A stretch of DNA of 64,000 nt from Phytophthora sp. 'mugwort' (lineage: Eukaryota > Oomycota > Peronosporomycetes > Peronosporales > Peronosporaceae), in assembly GCA_033558025.1 (NCBI GenBank), contig JAUCEF010000009.1, positions 1,922,001 through 1,986,000 of the forward strand. Direction: 5' to 3'. Numbering within the stretch: the first letter of the stretch is position 1; each line of letters starts with the position of its first letter. Below are positions 43,178 to 52,811 of this stretch, in pieces. The notes under the pieces were generated by a model that saw only the letters and a program-made list of their open reading frames with translations, did not search any database and had not been told where the DNA came from. A program made the translations under genes and the position numbers.

Positions 43178-43783
43178 TTAAGCCGACAGTTTCTTTGTGA
43201 CCTCTGCAAACGACTTGCCCTGCTCCATAGCAATCTCCTTTTCCAGCTTCGACACTTGGCGAGAATTATCGGGGCCGGCAATTGTGCCGGCACCCCACGG
43301 GGAGCCGCCATGAACCTCGTCGACGTTAAACAACTGCTTGGCACGGTAACCTAGAGGAATGAACGTCATACCGTGCGAGGTCATGAATGCCATCGTCATG
43401 AGCTGCGTCGTCTCCTGACCAGCGCCTAAGAGCGAGGTGCTGACAAAACAACCTCCAGGTTTGCCAATAAGGTCGCCGGCAGCCCAAAGTTTGCCGGTAG
43501 AGTCGAACAGGGTCTTGGCCTGGGCAGGAAAGTCACCGAAGCGGGTGGGGTAGCCGAAGAGAATGCCGTCAGCCTCCTTGAGCGTCTGCGGCGTGGCAAC
43601 CGGGTGGTCTTTCTTGGGCGACGCGTGCATCTTGGTCAGGACTTCGTCCGACAGCGTCTCTGGAACTTGGTAGATGGTAGCTTTAACTCCAGGAACAGAA
43701 TCAACTCCCTCCTTCACGGCCTCAGCCAGTGTGACGGCGTGGCCATAGATAGAGTAGTAGATGATGGCGACGTTCACCGTCAT
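43178..43783 (-). CDS. WrbA-type NAD(P)H:quinone oxidoreductase
   Basis: Single-exon gene, 201 aa. Flavodoxin-like fold motifs: IIYYSIYGHAVTLAEAV at the N-terminus (the FMN phosphate loop), FGYPTRFGDFPAQ, FVSTSLLGAGQETT and HGMTFIPLGY, then GGSPWGAGTIAGPDNSRQ near the C-terminus; the last two are the WrbA signature. These enzymes reduce quinones by two electrons with FMN and NAD(P)H and protect against oxidative stress. The length matches the family. An inverted broken copy lies about 270 bp beyond its start codon. Confidence 0.93.
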   Translation of the reverse strand: MTVNVAIIYYSIYGHAVTLAEAVKEGVDSVPGVKATIYQVPETLSDEVLTKMHASPKKDHPVATPQTLKEADGILFGYPTRFGDFPAQAKTLFDSTGKLWAAGDLIGKPGGCFVSTSLLGAGQETTQLMTMAFMTSHGMTFIPLGYRAKQLFNVDEVHGGSPWGAGTIAGPDNSRQVSKLEKEIAMEQGKSFAEVTKKLSA

Positions 43784-44051
43784 GATACTTGGTTCGGTTA
43801 AGGGGTACGTTGGTCACGAAGACAATTGCAGAATGGTTGAATTGTCATCTTGTCTCGAGATTGCAAGCTTACGCGGTCCCAGCGGATTATGATACCCGTA
43901 CAGCGTAAATGCTTATATAACCGCGTAAGCATGTTGCATAATTACAAACGATAACCGTAATCTGACTGGTATCGTAAGCCTGGCATCATAAGCCAGTAAA
44001 AGGCGTAGTGTAGATAATACTAGTAGTAAATTCGCCAGTCCAGCAAAGCCG

Positions 44052-44282
44052 ATGATTAACGTCGTTATCATCTATTACCCCGTTCATGGCCTTGCTGCCA
44101 CCCGTGCCAAGTCTATCAAAATACGCGTTGAACCCTGTATGAGGATCACGCTCAACCGGGACTTCGTCTAGTGAAAACGCATTCCCAATCCAGGAAAACT
44201 ATCCCATCGCATCGCCACAGACGGTTAAGGAGGCTCACAGCTTTTCAATGTGGACGAGGTCAATGCTGGACCTCCAGGTACC
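44052..44282 (+). pseudogene. truncated WrbA-type quinone reductase copy
   Basis: Three short blocks match the intact gene at 43178 in order but in different frames: NVVIIYYPVHGLAATRAKSI (N-terminal FMN loop), YPIASPQTVKEAHS (matches HPVATPQTLKEADG) and FNVDEVNAGPPGT (matches FNVDEVHGGSPWGAGT). About 85 codons between the second and third blocks are deleted and there are stops and frameshifts. Orientation is opposite to the intact gene, so the two were head to head. Confidence 0.75.
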
Positions 44283-44520
44283 GATATGTATAATATGGTG
44301 CGTGATTTTCTGCCAAGTGCGTTTCTTCTCTCGGCGCTGTGTTCAACATGATGTGGGGCATGTCATCGCAGTTGCATCAGATGGTGGACAGCAGTCGTGC
44401 AAGTGGCCAATGCGAAACCTTCTCGCCCATTCGCGATCGATTGTGGCGTAAAACTGCCCAGCAGCGCCAACTGCGTGAAAACATGCAAGCACGACGAAGG
44501 AGCCGACACGATGATAAAAC

Positions 44521-46020
44521 TCAGCAAAGCGCACAGATCCTCTGTTGTTCTGCACGAGTAAGAGCAACATAAAGCTGAAGTTTAGGCCACAAACGAACAT
44601 TCAATATAGGGTTATTGCTGCACCACACGTACACATTCAATTGTTCGGATGAAGGTCGGAGCTCTGCAGGTTGAGAGTCGTAGAATAACTTGATAGCACG
44701 GTCAATCTCCTCGCATACGTGTGCTAACCGCTCCAGCTTCGCGTATGGTGAGCGTTCGGATGCCAGATTGTTCATGTGATAAATGGCAGCATTATAGTGG
44801 CGTAAAGTCAATAATCGACGCTCGTTCCCGTCAGCAAGGGCCTGTTCTTGTTGTGGAGCCCCAGACCAGCTTCCGTCTAGTCGGAATAATGGCTTTACGT
44901 CGAAATACGCCAGAGGGTTTGTTCGCGATACTTCAGCAAGGTTGTCCACGATCGAATCTTCTCGCTGAAAAGCAGCCACGTAGAGCCCATGCAACGCAGG
45001 CTGTAGGGCATCAAACAGCGCCGTAAGTACACTACGCTGGACCGCATTGCGTTGCGCTAGACTGGTTTGCAGAAATGGATACTTAAATAACACAACTTGA
45101 GTCAAAATGGCCGCGAATTGCGTCACATCTGCAGCAACAAGGGGCAGCATGCACGTCACTCGCTCCACGGAGATGCCTCTACGTGTGCCAAACCCCAGTC
45201 CTCCGAATTGGAGATAACCCGCATAACAACCTTGAAAAATAGTCGCAAAGGACTGCAGTAAATGACGTAACGAGTGGTGCACCGACGTCTTTGCCACCGT
45301 TTGGCCGTTGCGCTGCGGCGCCGTCAACACCAGAATCCCGTGCAAATGCTGCTGAATCAGCCCGTCCCTCTCTTTCTCTCGTTCGCCTCGAAGATACTTC
45401 ATTTGCTCCACAAACTTCTCGTCAGCAGCGCGACTTAGATAGTCGCGCTCCTCCATCGGGAGCTCCTCCAGCAACCTCGTCCACTTGACGTTTTCGTCTA
45501 CAACTTGAAGTTCGCGAGCGCTTTGCTCCACTACAAAGTCCAATTTCGCTGTCATCCGCTGGCTCGCTACTTTCCTGAGTCTCTCGTTATCGTCTTCAGC
45601 GTCGCTGGCTCGGATCCTCTCTGTGACGCTCTGCAACCGGTGCTCGAGCTGCTGCATCAAGTCGTCCGGCCGCCCGGCAACAGCAGATTGTCTAGCGGCC
45701 ATGAGCTCCCTCACCACTGCGTTGTGTCTCTCCAGTCGCGCATCTTCCTCGGCGAGGAACTGCAGCTGCTCAGGGGTGAGCAGTGCTTCGTTTGAGCTCG
45801 GGGTTGTGACCTTGAAGATCGGAAGCTGATGGAGAGCGAGACGCTGAGTCGTCTTTGCCAATAACTTCTCCGTTATTTGCTCTGCCAACGCATTGGTGGG
45901 TGCAGAAGCTCCGGAAGAGCTCAGAGATCTGCGTGAAGGTGCGGCGGAGGTGCTGGAGGGCATGTAGGCCAGCTCATTGCTCGCCAAATCCATGAGCTCC
46001 TCCTCTAGGTCTATCTCCAT
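44521..46020 (-). CDS. unrecognised coiled-coil protein, 499 aa
   Basis: Start taken at the ATG of MEIDLEEELMDLASNELAY; the frame is open 14 codons further. The first half is charged and strongly helical (LEEDARLERHNAVVRELMAAR-like heptads, then RERENEKER-type stretches), indicating coiled coil. The second half is a compact helical region, with SPYAKLERLAHVCEEIDRAIK followed by SSEQLNVYVWCSNNPILNVRL. That order loosely resembles the second half of a VPS9 domain (SPxDKL...SADxxLPV), but the diagnostic residues are not clear. No signal peptide or membrane segment. It is divergent from the gene at 46262 across 241 bp. Function is not assigned. Confidence 0.72.
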   Translation of the reverse strand: MEIDLEEELMDLASNELAYMPSSTSAAPSRRSLSSSGASAPTNALAEQITEKLLAKTTQRLALHQLPIFKVTTPSSNEALLTPEQLQFLAEEDARLERHNAVVRELMAARQSAVAGRPDDLMQQLEHRLQSVTERIRASDAEDDNERLRKVASQRMTAKLDFVVEQSARELQVVDENVKWTRLLEELPMEERDYLSRAADEKFVEQMKYLRGEREKERDGLIQQHLHGILVLTAPQRNGQTVAKTSVHHSLRHLLQSFATIFQGCYAGYLQFGGLGFGTRRGISVERVTCMLPLVAADVTQFAAILTQVVLFKYPFLQTSLAQRNAVQRSVLTALFDALQPALHGLYVAAFQREDSIVDNLAEVSRTNPLAYFDVKPLFRLDGSWSGAPQQEQALADGNERRLLTLRHYNAAIYHMNNLASERSPYAKLERLAHVCEEIDRAIKLFYDSQPAELRPSSEQLNVYVWCSNNPILNVRLWPKLQLYVALTRAEQQRICALC

Positions 46021-46261
46021 AGTCGACTCTAGTATTACATGTATATCAGGAAAACAATACATGTACTAAGTATCTAACATGGTTTTATTCGTTTATCCAT
46101 ATTAAACATGGTTTTATTCGTTTAGCCATAATAAATAAATAATTTTCTTAATACCATTATGATTGTAACCATTGGGATTGGCTAAAAACGATATTAATTG
46201 TCGAGCGAGCAATTTGGTTAACTCGTCGGCATCGACGGTTAAAGCGCGCGTTATCTCTCTG

Positions 46262-47277
46262 ATGGCGAGCTCAAAGCCTCGCGGACGGCCACCTGCCGAT
46301 GGCAACGTCATCATGTGGACGAAACCTTTGGTCGAGGTTTTGCTGAGGCTGAGGTTTGAGAAGTACGCGAAGCCGATGGCAGCTTCAAGAGGCACCAAGT
46401 TGCTCCGACAGGCCTGGGCGGAAGTGGCGGCGGAGCTCACGCAGCACAACAACGGAGGCGTCGTGTCAGTCGAACAGTGTCGCAATAAGGTACTTGAGGG
46501 AGGGGGCAATTGCAATGCATAGCAGCAATACACTGATGCCATTGAAATCTTGGATGACAGGTTAACCTTTCTTTCGTTGCGGGTTAACGTTGTTTTGGTG
46601 CTCAGCTCAAGGCGCTGAAAAACAAGTGGCTGGCTTATCATGCTGGGATAGCGTCAGAACCCGTGTGTCTCGCACTGATGGACGTGTTCTGGGCCAAGGA
46701 TAAGGATGAAGCGGTGGCGAACAGGTCGCCGCACTGCTCGAGACCGAGTCCGGACCACCGCAAACAGGTCAAGAAGCCTCGATTGACACCGACTTCAACG
46801 TCAACTTCGGATGCTGAATGGAAGACGGATGTCAAGTCGCTGATCCCCATTGCTCCAGCTCCTGCTTCAGCTTCCTTTGCGGCTGTAGCTCCAGTGTCCA
46901 CTTCGTCTCGAATTCTTGTAGAGACGACAGAATCTGTAACGATAGCAGCTTCGAGTCCGACTTTGACAGTGGCCGCTGAAGCTGGTACTGGAATCCCAGT
47001 GACAAACCCAGTTCAGTTGCTGGATGTGGGAATTCAGACCAGCTCGCAAGGTTTCACGGACAGTGCGTCGGCTGCGGGTGAAGCTGCTCGACCCAAGGAC
47101 ACGCCCACAATGAGAAATCCAGACCTGAAACAACTCGAGAAACTCCTCGACGATCGCTTCACCAAGGTGCTAGAAAGTCAAGAGAAGCAGTTAGAGTTGG
47201 CCGAGGGGCAAAACCAGCTATTGGCTCGGATACTCGCGACGTTGCAGCGTAGCGAGCGCCACAACCTGCACGGGTAG
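46262..47277 (+). CDS. trihelix/Myb-SANT-like DNA-binding protein
   Basis: Two exons, 46262-46489 and 46606-47277 (299 aa), joined by a 116-nt GT-AG intron in phase 0. The N-terminus GRPPADGNVIMW and helix KPLVEVLLRLRFEKY, then LLRQAWAEVAAEL, and across the splice VEQCRNK|LKALKNKW, give the three-helix layout of Myb/SANT-like (trihelix) domains, including the conserved Q-CRxK-xxLKxKW turn. The C-terminal region is Ser/Thr/Ala-rich with a Lys-Lys-Pro-Arg patch that could be a nuclear signal, and ends in a coiled coil (LEKLLDDRFTKVLESQEKQL). Many such oomycete proteins descend from transposon accessory genes; whether this one acts in transcription is unknown. Confidence 0.75.
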
Positions 47278-47408
47278 TTATCGACTTTTGGTCTTGAAAA
47301 ATGGATGTCAGTTTCCTGCTGTGCACCTTGTAGGAGACCAAGCAATTTGTGGGGATCGTGCTAGTATCTTCTTGTTTCTAAGGGTCGCGACTCGCTATCA
47401 CTAGATCG

Positions 47409-49099
47409 ATGCTGAGGCACGCTGTACGGTGGCGTTTATGGCGTTTGCTACTCATCTTGGCGTGGTTTCTGCTACAATATAGCGTGAGATCCAGCGTAAG
47501 AACACACTATCCTCGTAGATGATGGAAGCTTTACCGGGTTACCTCATCCGTCGATTGTGCTTCTTTCTCTACAGTCCAGAGCTTCCACAGTATATTTCCG
47601 CCAGCAAAGCGGCGGCTCTATCTTCGCTCTCGACGGACGAGATGGCAGCCAGACAGAAATTGAAGGCTCGAGCGAATATGCTCGTTTTGTGGGGTTAGCA
47701 ATGCATCGGCGCGACGATCGCCTCTTCTGGAGTGATGGCAGGGCTGTTTACAGTGCAAATGCCATGGACGGATCCGATGAGAAGGTTGTTGTCGGTGCAC
47801 TCGCGCGAGTAGTGTGGGTGGGGACAAACTTTGGTCCGACGCAAGCTGACGGGCAGGTGCTGAAAGTGAAAGATATTCGATGTGATAGCATCATTTCGTG
47901 GTCATCAGAGCGCGTCGAGTGTCTTGTTGGACTCCCTCAACGCTTCTCACAAGCTCAAGTTCCTTTCTTGAGCGAAGATGACTGCAATATCCAGACAAAT
48001 CACGGGTCTATGACAGGAATTGCACGGAATTACAACGAAATGCTGGCATCAGGCACCCCCTCACCGATAGTAGAGCGGATTGATATTAATGCGGAGTTTA
48101 TTCTTCCGCATGCTTTGGCCATCGACGATCGCGAAGGAACTGATTGGCTTTACTGGTCGAATTCAGCGGACGGTACGATATACCGAAGTAGTTTGCGGTC
48201 TACAGTCATCGACGCGTTACAACGTCCCTGCTGGAGCGTACGTGGTTTTGTATTGAATATCGTTCAAGATTCTGTCAAGGAAAAAGTTTCGTTACTATAC
48301 TCACTTGAGTCTAAAGGTACAATCTCTAAAATTGAGCTGCCTTCTTCGAACGCGTCGATGATGTCTCCACCGTTGGCACAAGTGCTTCTAAGTGGTCTGA
48401 GATCTCCGCGAGGTTTGGCGATGGACTTCGCGAACCAAATACTATTTTTCACCGAGAAAACTGGTCGAATTTTCCAGGCACGGCTTGGCAAGACCATGAC
48501 AGCTCGTCAAAAAGCAAGTATCTTACCGGATGACGCATCCATTGTGGCGCCGGGCATGGAAATACAGCGAATCATGACGCGGACGTCGACGACGAGACTC
48601 GATGGCATCGCTGTTGACTCCAAGTAACTTTAATATTTTTCCTCTCTTTGACCTGGATTCCAACCTGATATAACAATTTTATCACTTTATTCTTTTGCAG
48701 ATATCTCTATTGGTGCGAAACCAACACGAACATTGTCGCTCGAGCACTGCGTCGTGACTTTCAGCGTCAGGTCGTTGTCGGGGGCACTGCAAACTCCATG
48801 CTGAGGTTGATATACCAAGTTTTTCACTCTCTTTTTTAGATCTCAATCGTGACCTAATTTGCTTTTGCTGATGTAGTTGGCCCCGCGGTATTGTTCTCGG
48901 CTCTGATGATGGTGACAGCAACGAGATGAAACAGAGCTACTACTACTCTGAGTACACAGGTCGAGTGTCCAGAGGATCTTCGCAGACGATCATTATCAAC
49001 GCGCTGAGCGCTCCTGCGATGCAATATCTCGACAGTATCGTGCAGCAATCAGCTATTCAAGGAGGTGGGGATCACATTTACTTTTACGCGTTGGAATAG
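47409..49099 (+). CDS. secreted YWTD beta-propeller protein (LDL-receptor-like repeats)
   Basis: Four exons: 47409-47495, 47575-48623, 48701-48805 and 48877-49099 (487 aa); introns of 79, 77 and 71 nt are GT-AG and in phase. The N-terminus has a basic start and a hydrophobic core (WRLLLILAWFLLQYS), taken as a signal peptide or anchor. YWTD-like repeats follow: GGSIFALDGRDG, RLFWSDGRAVYSANAMDGS, DWLYWSNSADGTIYRSSL, ILFFTEKTGRIFQA, RLDGIAVDSKYLYWCE. This is the blade pattern of the LDL-receptor six-bladed propeller. The C-terminus lacks EGF repeats and a clear membrane helix, so it seems to be a free extracellular or lumenal propeller. The ligand is unknown. A CAP gene follows 235 bp downstream. 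Confidence 0.82.
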
Positions 49100-49333
49100 A
49101 GCCAAACATGAGCTAAAAGTCCGTTGGCGAGCTAACAACGTTGAATCAAGTTTAAAACTAGCAAAATCGGACAAGGTTTTGAAGTCGTCTCACTCAATCT
49201 TTTCGTGGGTAACACCTACTCAGGTTCCTAAGGTGTCGAATCACTTGTGTGTAGCTGGGGTAGTGATAGTTTGTACCTGTATTGCTTACTCACTCTTCAA
49301 CTTACGGGACAACAAGCAACAAAAGGAACCAAG

Positions 49334-50005
49334 ATGGTGTCTGTCTCCAAGATTTCACTGGCACTTTTGCTTGTCTTCAGTGCTGCCTCGACGGGGAATG
49401 CCAATGTCTCGGGCAATCTCCGTCATGAAGCGCGCAACCTAGCGGCGACGTATACATTGTCAAGCCAGTACGCTGCCATTATGTTGGCAAGCGTGAACGC
49501 ACAACGCGCTGTCCAAGGTCTACCTGCTCTCTGTATGAACACCAAGCTCATGGTGGCGTCCAAGCGCCACTCGACCGACATGGCTGCAAAGAATTTCATG
49601 AGTCACACGGGCTCGGACGGATCTTCAATGTCGATGAGAATCACCCAGGCAGGCTACAAATGGACCAGAGCAGGTGAAAATATTGCTGCTGGCCAAGCGA
49701 ATGTCGCCGCTGTTATGAGTTCCTGGATGAAATCTGCCGGTCACCGAGCTAATATTTTAGGTGACTACACGATGCTCGGTACCGCGTATGCCTACAGCAG
49801 CGGCAGCACTTACAAGCATTACTGGACGCAAAACTTTGCCAAGGGCAGCACCGAGTCGTGTATCTACGAGGACGTCGAGTATTTTGATCCTCCAACGCTG
49901 AATTCGACGACGGATTTGTCGGACAACTCAACGGTTGAGTTCCCTAATGAGCCCACCCCGGAGGTAAATACGACCATAAAACTGGACTGTAAGGTTGCTC
50001 TGTAA
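49334..50005 (+). CDS. secreted CAP/PR-1 superfamily protein
   Basis: Product of 223 aa from the ATG of MVSVSKISLALLLVFSAAST, a clear signal peptide; the frame is open upstream to 49247 but the signal would then be internal. CAP domain motifs: LASVNAQRAVQGLPAL (helix 1), HSTDMAAKNFMSHTG with the conserved His, RAGENIAAGQ (GEN motif), SAGHRANIL (HRxNI motif with the second His) and HYWTQNFAK. The C-terminal 50 residues are acidic and Thr/Asn-rich with N-glycosylation sites (NST, NTT). In oomycetes CAP proteins are abundant secreted proteins; some fungal ones bind sterols. It is not a toxin and has no host-targeting motif. Confidence 0.92.
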   Translation: MVSVSKISLALLLVFSAASTGNANVSGNLRHEARNLAATYTLSSQYAAIMLASVNAQRAVQGLPALCMNTKLMVASKRHSTDMAAKNFMSHTGSDGSSMSMRITQAGYKWTRAGENIAAGQANVAAVMSSWMKSAGHRANILGDYTMLGTAYAYSSGSTYKHYWTQNFAKGSTESCIYEDVEYFDPPTLNSTTDLSDNSTVEFPNEPTPEVNTTIKLDCKVAL

Positions 50006-51017
50006 AGCAACACAAAAGCTAGAAGGGTTGAACAGACTATAATAGAAGGAGAAGAGTTGATATAAACTACAGAACACACATTTACAATGTAGAACTTGTA
50101 ACTCGTTGAACGTACGTAAGACAGCCCGTTTTGGATACCTTGATTTGTGCAGCAGACCCCGAGCAAGTGCTGGCGACAGCCACGTTCTCGGCCAGCAGTA
50201 CGTTGTGCCATCTTGGATCCATCTGATTTATAAAGTTGTTTGCTGCCGTATTAAGTACTGTACCTGTCGTTGAGCTGCCGCCAGGAGTTTGCAGTGCATG
50301 TGCCAAGGGAAAAGACTCTTGGTCGCGCGCTCTTGGTTCACGCAACTCAAGTGTGGAGGCGAGGTATCCACTTGGCTGTGTGGCTGGTTAGTACGTTGCA
50401 GTCGACACGGCGGAATGAGGGAATGCGCGAATGAAACCTTGATGACTCGAGGAGCACTTTCTGCTTACAACTGACGCTGGCCGGGACGAAGGTTTTAGGT
50501 AACACGAGCAGTAATATCACTTGTACCTCAACTCAGTCCGAACTGTTCGCACTCTAATAAAGGGAGCTTCTCCAGAACCTAACGAGCCCAAGGCTCAAGA
50601 AATCGCGCACTCCACAATTACGCTTCAGTGCAGTGGGATAGACTGCATTTGTTAACAACACAAGCCGTAATGCATCGCTCAAAGGTACTCAAATGTCGTG
50701 CCTGTTGGAGCGAACTACACATCCCTGAGCTCGGGGCGTGCAAGTCGTACTTGGCACCGAGTTGCGATCTCTTTGAACCGATCACGCCCCACTCGCTGGA
50801 GTTACAACAGAGATCCATGTGAAAGTGGAAGTCTATGTGCTAAATACGTCTAGGACTTCGTACACGCCCCGAGCACTGAGCAGCATACATGACAAGGACA
50901 GCACAGCCTACAAAAAGCATAGTAACGACCGAAGTCGAAACCTTCCTTACCCCCTTCCCTACACCAAGCAATCGTATCACACGTACAAGGAAGCCAAAAC
51001 TTAGAACTTGCCATTCT
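50006..51017. other. intergenic, one weak ORF
   Basis: Minus-strand frame 50345-50082 (87 aa) contains TAANNFINQMDPRWHNVLLA and a Cys/Ser/Thr-rich end; it looks partly protein-like but has no recognised family and no signal peptide. The remainder shows nothing. No RNA gene was recognised. Confidence 0.3.
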
Positions 51018-51382
51018 TTAAGGCTTCTGCTGTCGCTTTGCCTCTTGCGCCGCGAAGCGCTCCTTGACCTCCGGCTGCATGACCGACTTGATGCCGTCCA
51101 TCAGCGCTTTCTTCTTGTCCAGCTCACTCTGTATGTAAACGCCTTCAGTCAGATGGGTGATGACAGCAAATAGCCCCCCCCCCCCCTCCCCCCCCCCTCT
51201 CTCTGCCCTTTGCGCACCATGTAGCAGTGCGTGTAGGCCTCGTACTCCTTCTGACAGCCAACTTTGCCGTGCGCCTTCTGCTGTAGAAACACTCCCGTGT
51301 ACCACTTGTCGAAGCACTGCTCATAGGCCGATTTCTTCTGCCAGCAGCCGGGTTCTTCTGTGGTCTGCTCCTGGTCCGCCAT
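51018..51382 (-). CDS. TRIAP1/Mdm35-like twin CX9C protein
   Basis: Two exons on the minus strand: 51382-51218 and 51128-51018 (91 aa); the 89-nt intron is GT-AG in phase 0. Two CX9C motifs are exact: CWQKKSAYEQC and CQKEYEAYTHC, with FDKWYTGVFL between them, the layout of Mdm35/TRIAP1 proteins. These act in the mitochondrial intermembrane space, where they partner PRELI/Ups proteins in lipid transfer and are imported through Mia40. Exon 2 adds a charged helix (DKKKALMDGIKSVM). The intron carries very long G runs on the coding strand, see the repeat entry. The naive one-exon reading gives a false protein with a Gly-rich tail. Confidence 0.85.
51174..51197 (-). repeat. G-tracts (13 + 10) in the TRIAP1-like intron
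   Basis: The plus strand shows 13 C, a T and 10 C; the transcript therefore has two long G runs 20-44 nt after the donor site, inside an 89-nt intron. The tract is slippage-prone and could fold as an RNA quadruplex. Confidence 0.9.
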
Positions 51383-51545
51383 GCCTGTTGCATAATGTGC
51401 GGGTGCAATCATACCGCACCAAATGACTTGAAGTATGTATGCCGGAATAAAAGACCTTGCATCGGAATTAATGCTCTGCAACATGGCTACAGTTTTAGGG
51501 AGGAGAGCAAGGAATGCCATAACACACATACACAACGTCGCACAT

Positions 51546-52811
51546 CTATCGGGCGTGCTGGAACTGCATTTGATACTGCTGCGACGTCTGGAACGGGTGC
51601 TGCAGCTGCTCTCGTTGTAGCTGGGCCGGCAACGACTGATAGGAGCTAGCGATGGACGGCGTGCCACCCGGCATCATGATGTGATGGCCGCTCAGGAAGC
51701 ATTGGTCGCACACGCGCTGCGGCTCTGACAGTGCGAACTTGGGCAGCGACACGCGGTTGGTCGAGTGCTGGCTGCATACGCTTTGGCCGCAATTCCGGCA
51801 GTGATGGCGGCGCTTCACTAGCGTGAATCCGCACGCGCACACGTGGCACATTCGTGACTGCTGCCAGCGCGGCGGGAAGGCCGTCTTGTTGCGAGGACCT
51901 CCGCCCATACTCCTCGAGCTCATATTGACATTGCCGTGACTGCTCTTAATGTCTTCGTTGATCTGATAGCCAGACATCATTGGCATATCGGGCGCCCCCT
52001 TGGACGGGTCGAACATGCCGAGCGCCATCGAGTCTTCCGCCGTCGCGATAGAGATCAGGTCGTTCTCACGCTCGCGGAGACGCTGCTCGGTCAGCAGCGA
52101 CTTGACATGAGGATCGCTTCGAGACAGAGTGTTGCCACGGTCGCGGTCAGGACCGACAATAAACCCTCCATACATCCCATTGCCACCGTAGTTTTCCTCG
52201 TAGTACGAGTCCTGGTCTGACACGCTCCTGTCGAGTCGCCCCTTGCGCGGAGGCTGCTGCTGGAACGGCTGCGGCTGGTAGTGGCGGTGGTGCTGCTGGT
52301 ACTCTCGTTCGTCCTCACCAACTTCGTCGTCGTCTCCGCCGTAATACGTGTGGTTCTGATGAGGTTGGTAGTCCGAGCCGTCGCGAGCGTTATCGTCGTG
52401 GAGGATAGTGTGCTTGTTGTACGGCAGCTGGTAGTCGATGGTCTCGGTGGCGGGCTCTATGTCGTCCTTGCCGATAAGGTCGTGCCGGTGTAGCTCGCCG
52501 CCATCGCCTTCCGGACGGCGGCTACCTTGAGCAGCAGCGCGCAGCACCTCAAGAATGCGCTCGCCGCACTCGGCCTGAACGGCCAGGTCGATGGGTAGAT
52601 GACCGGCGTCGTTGCGCATATGCACAGCGTACGGATTGGCGAAGACCACCTTGACCACAATGTCAGTGGGCGCACCCTGGTGCAGACAGACCCAGTGCAA
52701 GACGGTCATGCCGTTGGCGTCTGTGCGCTGAGCCACCTGGCGGTTCTCGCGCATGACCGTGAGCAGCGAGTCCCAGTCGCCGTTGATCGCATGGAGGAAG
52801 TCGCCGTCCAT
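51546..52811 (-). CDS. ankyrin-repeat and FYVE zinc finger protein
   Basis: Single-exon, 421 aa. The N-terminus contains ankyrin-type repeats (NGMTVLHWVCLHQGAPTDIV and NDAGHLPIDLAVQAECGERI, residues about 30-95). The middle is low-complexity, rich in Asp, Gln and His. A FYVE domain lies near residues 315-375: CHVCACGFTLVKRRHHCRNC, followed by paired Cys to VCDQCF. The RRHHCR core binds phosphatidylinositol 3-phosphate, and the eight Cys/His zinc ligands are present. The N-terminal WxxD motif is replaced by W-Q-Q-S, so membrane binding may be weaker than in classical members. Such proteins are very numerous in oomycetes. The last 40 residues are Gln-rich. Confidence 0.9.
   Translation of the reverse strand: MDGDFLHAINGDWDSLLTVMRENRQVAQRTDANGMTVLHWVCLHQGAPTDIVVKVVFANPYAVHMRNDAGHLPIDLAVQAECGERILEVLRAAAQGSRRPEGDGGELHRHDLIGKDDIEPATETIDYQLPYNKHTILHDDNARDGSDYQPHQNHTYYGGDDDEVGEDEREYQQHHRHYQPQPFQQQPPRKGRLDRSVSDQDSYYEENYGGNGMYGGFIVGPDRDRGNTLSRSDPHVKSLLTEQRLRERENDLISIATAEDSMALGMFDPSKGAPDMPMMSGYQINEDIKSSHGNVNMSSRSMGGGPRNKTAFPPRWQQSRMCHVCACGFTLVKRRHHCRNCGQSVCSQHSTNRVSLPKFALSEPQRVCDQCFLSGHHIMMPGGTPSIASSYQSLPAQLQREQLQHPFQTSQQYQMQFQHAR

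Noticed and set aside
46081..46135. Short direct repeat (ATGGTTTTATTCGTTTA...) upstream of the trihelix gene
   Set aside because: Real tandem repeat of about 30 bp in two copies, but nothing suggests function; likely local slippage.
49065..49333. Possible fifth exon of the YWTD gene with a membrane helix (HLCVAGVVIVCTCIAYSLF)
   Set aside because: The only donor/acceptor pair found gives an immediate stop in the joined frame, so the stop at 49097-49099 was kept.
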